A DNA stretch of 64,000 nucleotides from Hermatobates lingyangjiaoensis (taxonomy: Eukaryota > Arthropoda > Insecta > Hemiptera > Hermatobatidae): positions 1,097,261 to 1,161,260 of the forward strand of contig JAPFBL010000231.1 in NCBI GenBank assembly GCA_026182355.1, written 5' to 3'. Below the pieces are notes generated by a model, which worked only from the letters and a program-made list of their open reading frames with translations, made no database searches and had not been told where the DNA came from. The first letter of the stretch is position 1. Each line of letters begins with the position of its first letter. Shown here in pieces: positions 58,236-64,000 of the stretch. A program made the translations under genes and the position numbers.

Positions 58236-59070
58236 TAATATTTGAATTAAATAGTTGAAAAATTCAAATATTACCAATTGAGTAAAAAAATTACCAATAA
58301 TCAGAAAAAAATTAATATAGCTGATATTTAGTAGACATATTATACAATTTAATAAAGTATAATAGGGCCAGTATGGTATATTTATGACGATTTTTTTCGT
58401 ACCTCAAGGAAAGAAGAAAATATTTGTTCTTTAAGATATTACGTACATCTCTCTCCTTGCATGCCAATATAAATACAACATATGTCATAATGAAATTAAA
58501 GTAATTACAACTGGAAATGAAAGAATAAAACTTGGCATTATTGAGATCCCCCCCAAAAAAAAATTTAAATGACTTCTTATTTGTGAAATGACAACAGTTG
58601 AAACCGTATTACAATTCTCATATCTCCCACTTTTCCAAGAACATATAGTTATTTTTCATTAAATATGTTAAAATTAAAAGACATATTATCTTCATTTATT
58701 AAATTTGGTTTTAAAAAGAATTCAATACACCTGAACTGATGACATTTTCTCGTTTGACGCAAAAATTTGTCGAACAATTGTTTTGCCTTACCTAAGAGCG
58801 CGTTATTTGTAAGGCAAACAAATTTTTACTAAATATTGAGCAAATTTACAAAACATCAATGAATCAAAGTATTGAAACAAATATTCAAGGTACTATTAAA
58901 ACAATGACACAATACACTTACTTACCAGGGCTTCACTTCCTTTTAGAGAATTCACCTGAAACAAATAAAGATTTTAAATACATAATAACTTTTTAGAAAA
59001 ATTCAAAAACTATAATTTTTTTTCGTCATTCAGACACTCAGACTTCATAATTACAATCATATCAGTCTAA
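58236..59070. other. AT-rich non-coding stretch
   Basis: An inverted pair TTTTGCCTTACCTAA../GTAAGGCAAA at about 58780-58820. No gene. Confidence 0.45.
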
Positions 59071-59074
59071 TATA

Positions 59075-59178
59075 TATATGTGATGACAACGGATGTTCAA
59101 ATATCGAAGTGAGTCCTGCAATGACTTTCTCTGTTCTTTGATATGTATTAAAATATATATATGTATGTATATATATTT
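59075..59178. repeat. Small TA-embedded element FB-4
   Basis: GTGATGACAACGGATGTTC, AAATATCGAAGTGAG and GACTTTCTCTGTTCTTTGA, between TA tracts. Resembles 12200-12290. Confidence 0.45.
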
Positions 59179-59179
59179 A

Positions 59180-59700
59180 ACAGTTCAAAATTAAAGATAG
59201 GTAGCACACAAAGTAAAGAAACACACTTACAAACTCAAATTTTCGGGCAATCTGTATTCAGGAGAAAAGAGAAAGGGAGACCAAGCACGTTGTAGACGCA
59301 ACGGCTAGTAACCGACACGGCAACCACCAGTGCTGCCCTCCGTACCCGGTCTTGAAGTAATAGAATTAAGAGAAAATATAAACAAAAATTTAGATAATCA
59401 ATACAAGTTGGAAAAACATAAATGATTCAGAGAGAATTGAAAAAAATTTTAAAAAAAAATTAAATAAATAAAATGCAACAAAATATATCTGCAATAATTA
59501 ATAAAAGGTGAGATTAGATAAAAAGATGTAAAAGGGAAACTAGTTAAGAATGAGTGTTTTTAAAAAAAATAATATATAATATATAAAGTATAGAACAAAC
59601 TGGAAGTAAGGGATAAAAATGAAATAAATAAATAAGTACAGAAAAAGGATAAGAAGGAAAATAAAAAATACCAGAATATAAATATAAAAGAATACATATA
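59180..59700. repeat. Foldback family FB-3, left arm and internal part
   Basis: GTAAAGAAACACACTTACAA, TTTTCGGGCAATCTG and AGGAGAAAAGAGAAAGGGAG match the left arm of 34290-34385. The continuation GCACGTTGTAGACGC and CAGTGCTGCC, and the A-rich part, match 300-540 in reverse complement. The right arm is missing. Confidence 0.65.
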
Positions 59701-59755
59701 TTTATAAAAAAAATTTTTTAAGGTTTAGCCCAGGTGCACTGCACGCACCGAGTAA

Positions 59756-59870
59756 CCAGATGTGTGCCTCTTCAGAGGACCTAAGGGTCACGGTAAAGTA
59801 TTAGAGTGTTCAGATCCCCCCTGATGACAATACCATGAGCCTTAGAACCTCTGAAGAGGCACACATCTGG
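59756..59870. repeat. Inverted repeat FB-6
   Basis: Arms 59756-59786 and 59840-59870 are reverse complements over 31 bp with one small mismatch region; the inner 20 bases (GATGTGTGCCTCTTCAGAGG) are perfect. Spacer 53 nt. Confidence 0.8.
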
Positions 59871-59889
59871 TGTAAGAGACAGCTGTGCT

Positions 59890-62800
59890 ATTGCAAGGGC
59901 ATAGAGGTCGTTTTATTTTAAAAGTTTATAAAATTTTCAACAATGGCAGATATATTAAAGATATTTCGATGCTTGTTAAGAATGAGGATGAGATCACATC
60001 TATAAAAGCCATCTGTAGGATATTTTTGGCCTTAACGGACCAGCAATATGTATGGGTATTATTGTGTGTATAATGGAGATGTATGTGTAAGTGTGTGTGT
60101 GTTTGTGTTTATGTGTATGTGTTTAGGAGTTCTGAATAAGTGAGTGGTTTAGGATTAAATGCTAGATATTTAATCCTAGAAATATGTTAGTCAAAAAACA
60201 GTGCAACGTTACCAATGAATTGTTGAATTAAGTTTCATTTAAGAGAAGCTAGACTCAAACCATTCACAATATACTAGGGAGAGTTACTTTTGAACTATCC
60301 GTGATAGTATGCTTTCCTTGAGGGTCAGGAAGTCTAAAAATATGGTGACAAATGTTTTGGTTAGGAATAATATGCCAGTAATTGTGTGGGTTGTTAAATG
60401 TCAGTGAGCGTCAAATATTAGCAAACGTTTTAGTTACATATAAATTTGAGAGATTACATAATTATCTGTGAGTGTCAGTGCAAATGTAACGTATTAATGA
60501 GGGTGCCATTTTATTTTAGGTGTTCCAGTTATTGTATGAGTGTTGTTGAATGTTATTGGGTGGGTAAATATAATGTCCTCCTCGAGTGTTTAATTATAAA
60601 ATACTTTATTTAGGGATTCCAATGATTCAATATAGACAGATCGGTACTTTCATGCTCTTTCCAGCATCTAGAAAGGTGTTCTGATGCTCAGAGGTATAAT
60701 TCTGGGACGAGTGGCGTTGTGTTATTTGCAAAGTAATCATTCATAGAGGAGTCTGCCCTTTCATCAGATGTAATCCCCACCAATTCATTAGTGTGTCATG
60801 ACGTCTGAATTTCAGAATTGCGTTCCATTCAATTAAAGTACCATACTGAGTGGAGGGTTGAAAGGTTTCTAACAACTCATACTTTCACTGAAACCATTGC
60901 GGGTAACCACTTGAAATTGAAAAATTTGTTTCACACCTAGAATTCTTCAATATTTATGAAAAAGTTTGCAATATTAATTCAACTTTTTTAATGTGTTTAG
61001 AGTATATACATAAGATGAAGAAATTCTATTAAATTGTTAATACATTAAATATTGCATTATATTATAGCTATTGAGTAATGCTTCAAAGTTGGCTATGGAT
61101 TCCCTTTCCTACCTGCCAGACGTCAAAAAATTTTCAAATTCGTTAAAATAATTTTTGAAAACAAAATATATATATATATTTAAGTACAAAAATAAGTATA
61201 TATTACACATTCATGCATAAATTATCTTTAGGCAGCATTGCTTGAAACGTCCTTCGAAAGATAGAAAATAACGGGAAAGACGGAAATGTTAGTCAAATGA
61301 TGGCGATGCCATTCTGTGGTATATATTAATGAAACCTCTTTACAAAAAAATATCTCCTATCATTTATAAGAATTTTAATATAACAGGCTATCTCAATTCG
61401 CAATTAACATTAACAATTTTAGTAACACAAATGTAAATAATAAGCACGAATGGTCATGTTTATACCTTAATGATTTCGTTTTTACCTTCTTTTTTATACT
61501 TCCCAAATACTCTCTATAATTATTAATTGCTAAATTTAACAACAAATAAATATAGAGATATTAGTTACCAAATTTAACATTAAATGATTGGTATTCAGTC
61601 AAAGAAACTTTTATTATTTTGTCATCGTAAATTAAAAATGCATCAATATTACAGAAAATCTATGGCGTTTTCCTTCTATACAAAGGCTTTTTAGTTGATT
61701 TTAATTTAAATCTATCGCATTTTGCATTTCTCACCAGCCGATCTGAGAAAGGGTCTCAACCGATTGGCTTCAGTGTTTCACATAGGTATAAGTCTCCCAC
61801 TTGTGCTTTTAGGATTCTTTATGAACGCTGTTGGAGAAACTTATGTTAGTTATGGCAGGAAAAACAGTACCGAGTACGGAAACAGATTCTACATTAACTG
61901 AAATGCATAGAAATTGTAACGAAGCAATAGGGAATCCATCAGCATTTTAAGTACCTCGTGTATTCTTAAATATGTCAGACAACAAGCTGGGCAAAATTTG
62001 ATAACAACTGAGAACTGCGTTGTTTTCAGTATTGATTAGTTGCATATTTCTAGCAAACAATTGCTGGAGTCAAATATTCAAATCATTATGTTTAAATATC
62101 ATCTGACTTTCAAGAGATTAGAGGTCTAACTTTGATTTTGACTATTTTTTTAATCTCTTCCAGTGAACTTAGTTCCAAGCGACCTCTGTCGACATCCACT
62201 CCTACTTGACCTTCCTGAGTCTCCCTCAGACTCCACATTTCAACTGACGGGGTCCTAATTTAAACTATTTTCTTGAAATCTTCTAAAATGTTCCCCTTTT
62301 TAGGTAAGTTGTAATCAGTTTTTATCGGATTATCGATACATATTTAACCAACAACCCTGAGATTGGAATATCATAAATCTTCCATTTCATACAGACCAAG
62401 TCCTTTTTTAGTTGAGTATTAGTTTATATATTTATGGAACTATATTTAAAAAGAATATTGTAACTGAAATAATCAGTTTTTAATCATTTACTATGGAATA
62501 ATTTACACTATTTATTAGAATATAAAACAAAATTATCAACTCTTTAAAAACCAATCAATAAAATGCTTACTAATAATGTAAGACGAAATAAATAAATGTA
62601 TTAACTCATGTGTAAATGAAAAATAAAATACAGACGGCAGACTGAAAAGGATAATCAAAAAGATTTGGAAACAAAGGCAGCTGAAGTGGACAGTGACAGG
62701 TGATTTTGATTATACTTTCCATTGTTTTCCCTTTATTGATACACGACCATATCTCCTCCTATTTATTTCACCTCGCTAACGCTGTATTAATTAAAACCAT

Positions 62801-64000
62801 TCTGTTTTTCTACTTCTGAGTTGTTCCGGTTATTTATTTTTTTCGATAGCGTAGAATGAATTAATAGATTAATATATTCATTTGTTGAAAAGAAGCAAAA
62901 TATGTGATATGGTATCCTAAAACAAAACAGTTATCAATTCAATCTCTATGTATACCAGTGTTGTAGATATGGTGAAATAATGTCAAATAGTATTATAATC
63001 GTTGTGGTAGGTTTTAACAAATCTCTTAATTTTCAAATCCCATTCTTGGACAGTAAACAATAGCAGTGGTAACAGAATAAAAGAAAATATTTACTCACAA
63101 GAACACTTGTACCACCAAAAATGGTAATGTTAACTTCTCAGTATTTAATTTTAATAAAATACTACATTAGTATTTATTTAAACTGTTTAGTATTTTAATC
63201 AAAACTAAAAAATCATTTGTGTATATAAACTGCAAGTGGAGAGGAGATGTTAAAAAAATTACGAATTGAAATTTCCTAAGAAAGATAGATTGTGAGAATA
63301 TAATAAAAAGATTTCCTATCCTTTTAAAGTTGATATGCTATATTTCGCCTTATTCACACATTAATTCTTGAATAACTATCGAAATTTAAACAGATAACCT
63401 TTTCTCTAGGTCAGTAATGTCTAATCATTGTTCACCCATTCAGCACACATTCAGGGAATCACTTATGCCATATCTAAAATACAAGGGACATTCAACAAAT
63501 AACAAAAAATAATTATAGAGGAAAATACTAACTTATTCAATGTCAAGAAAATGGATGCTACCTTCCACGATTTCTTCCACAAACTTTTACACTAATCTTA
63601 TTGTTCAATGAGCTTTTATGGCGTAGAATAGAAGTCATCATGCTGTTTGAAATATTTTCAATTTATCGTTGTTGTCTAACTTCATGCCGCATAAAAAGCC
63701 TTTCAGAGGAGAGAATAAACAACGAACTGATGGTACAAGATTTGAATGGTAAAAAAGAATACAGATTTTCCAACCTAACTTCTTCAGCATTTCTGCTGTT
63801 TTCTGAGTCCTCTGGGACTCCAATGCCGGCCAATCCATCCTTTAGAACAGTGCCATGATTTAATCACCTTAACTCAGCTCCTATTTTTCGTTGAACATAA
63901 AATTAATTTCTTATATACGTTAATATGATTTAAAAATTTCAGGTGAAGAACTACCTACACTATATGAATACATGAGGATATAATATATGCATATTATTAT
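59890..64000. other. AT-rich non-coding stretch
   Basis: GT-rich simple sequence at about 60060-60125; a G/T-rich part at 60350-60560 with loosely repeated GTTATTG..GTGTTGTTGAATGT words; a TA tract at about 61167-61180. The frame at 63601-63858 (85 codons) and its minus-strand partner have ordinary composition but no recognised domain. No gene supported. Confidence 0.45.

Noticed and set aside
63601..63858. 85-codon plus frame and 66-codon minus frame as a gene
   Set aside because: No recognisable domain on either strand; overlapping frames of ordinary composition.

Overview
The window looks like repeat-dominated, AT-rich, non-genic DNA from an arthropod, most likely an insect. The grounds are a Jockey-clade retrotransposon, a mariner, Helitrons, tRNA-derived SINEs and a short TTAGG run (the arthropod telomere unit). 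The order cannot be fixed from the sequence. I find no convincing host gene with exons. Every recognisable protein belongs to a transposable element, apart from one weak 69-codon candidate (33633-33842).

Layout. 1-9500: foldback elements in (TA)n tracts, a reverse-strand non-LTR RNase H relic (3040-3810), a complete but dead mariner with TA target duplication (4908-6150), a 260-bp CA microsatellite grown inside an interspersed repeat, and the 3' tail of another non-LTR element. 9500-13300: AT-rich DNA with a 9-copy 86-bp minisatellite. 13300-20660: two Jockey copies with their 5' sides facing each other. The left one (minus) is 5'-truncated, carries a 47-bp minisatellite in its ORF2 end, and hosts a second non-LTR element with a 16-bp target duplication and five palindromic modules in its 3' UTR. 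The right one (plus) keeps ORF1 and ORF2 with frameshifts. 21096-22209 and 41380-42698: two Helitrons with both termini and a 3' hairpin, carrying remains of the helicase C-terminus; a third helicase relic lies at 31302-32875. 25555-38124: three same-strand tRNA-SINEs, foldback elements, a 9 x 106-bp array and a pair of 180-bp direct repeats. 44454-47760: a 24 x 138-bp satellite with internal higher-order duplication. 48796-51872: two direct copies of an uncharacterised 1.3-1.6 kb repeat, pieces of which recur through the window. 53600-64000: sparse, with SINE-like, foldback and hairpin remnants.

The sequences do not form a pathway. They record successive insertions, nesting and tandem amplification: Helitron beside foldback, non-LTR in minisatellite in non-LTR, SINE abutting another repeat. 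The most unusual items are the palindromic modules in the 3' UTR (14211-14766), the recurrent placement of unrelated foldback families in (TA)n, microsatellites at one fixed position of the interspersed repeat, and the minisatellite derived from a retrotransposon gene end.
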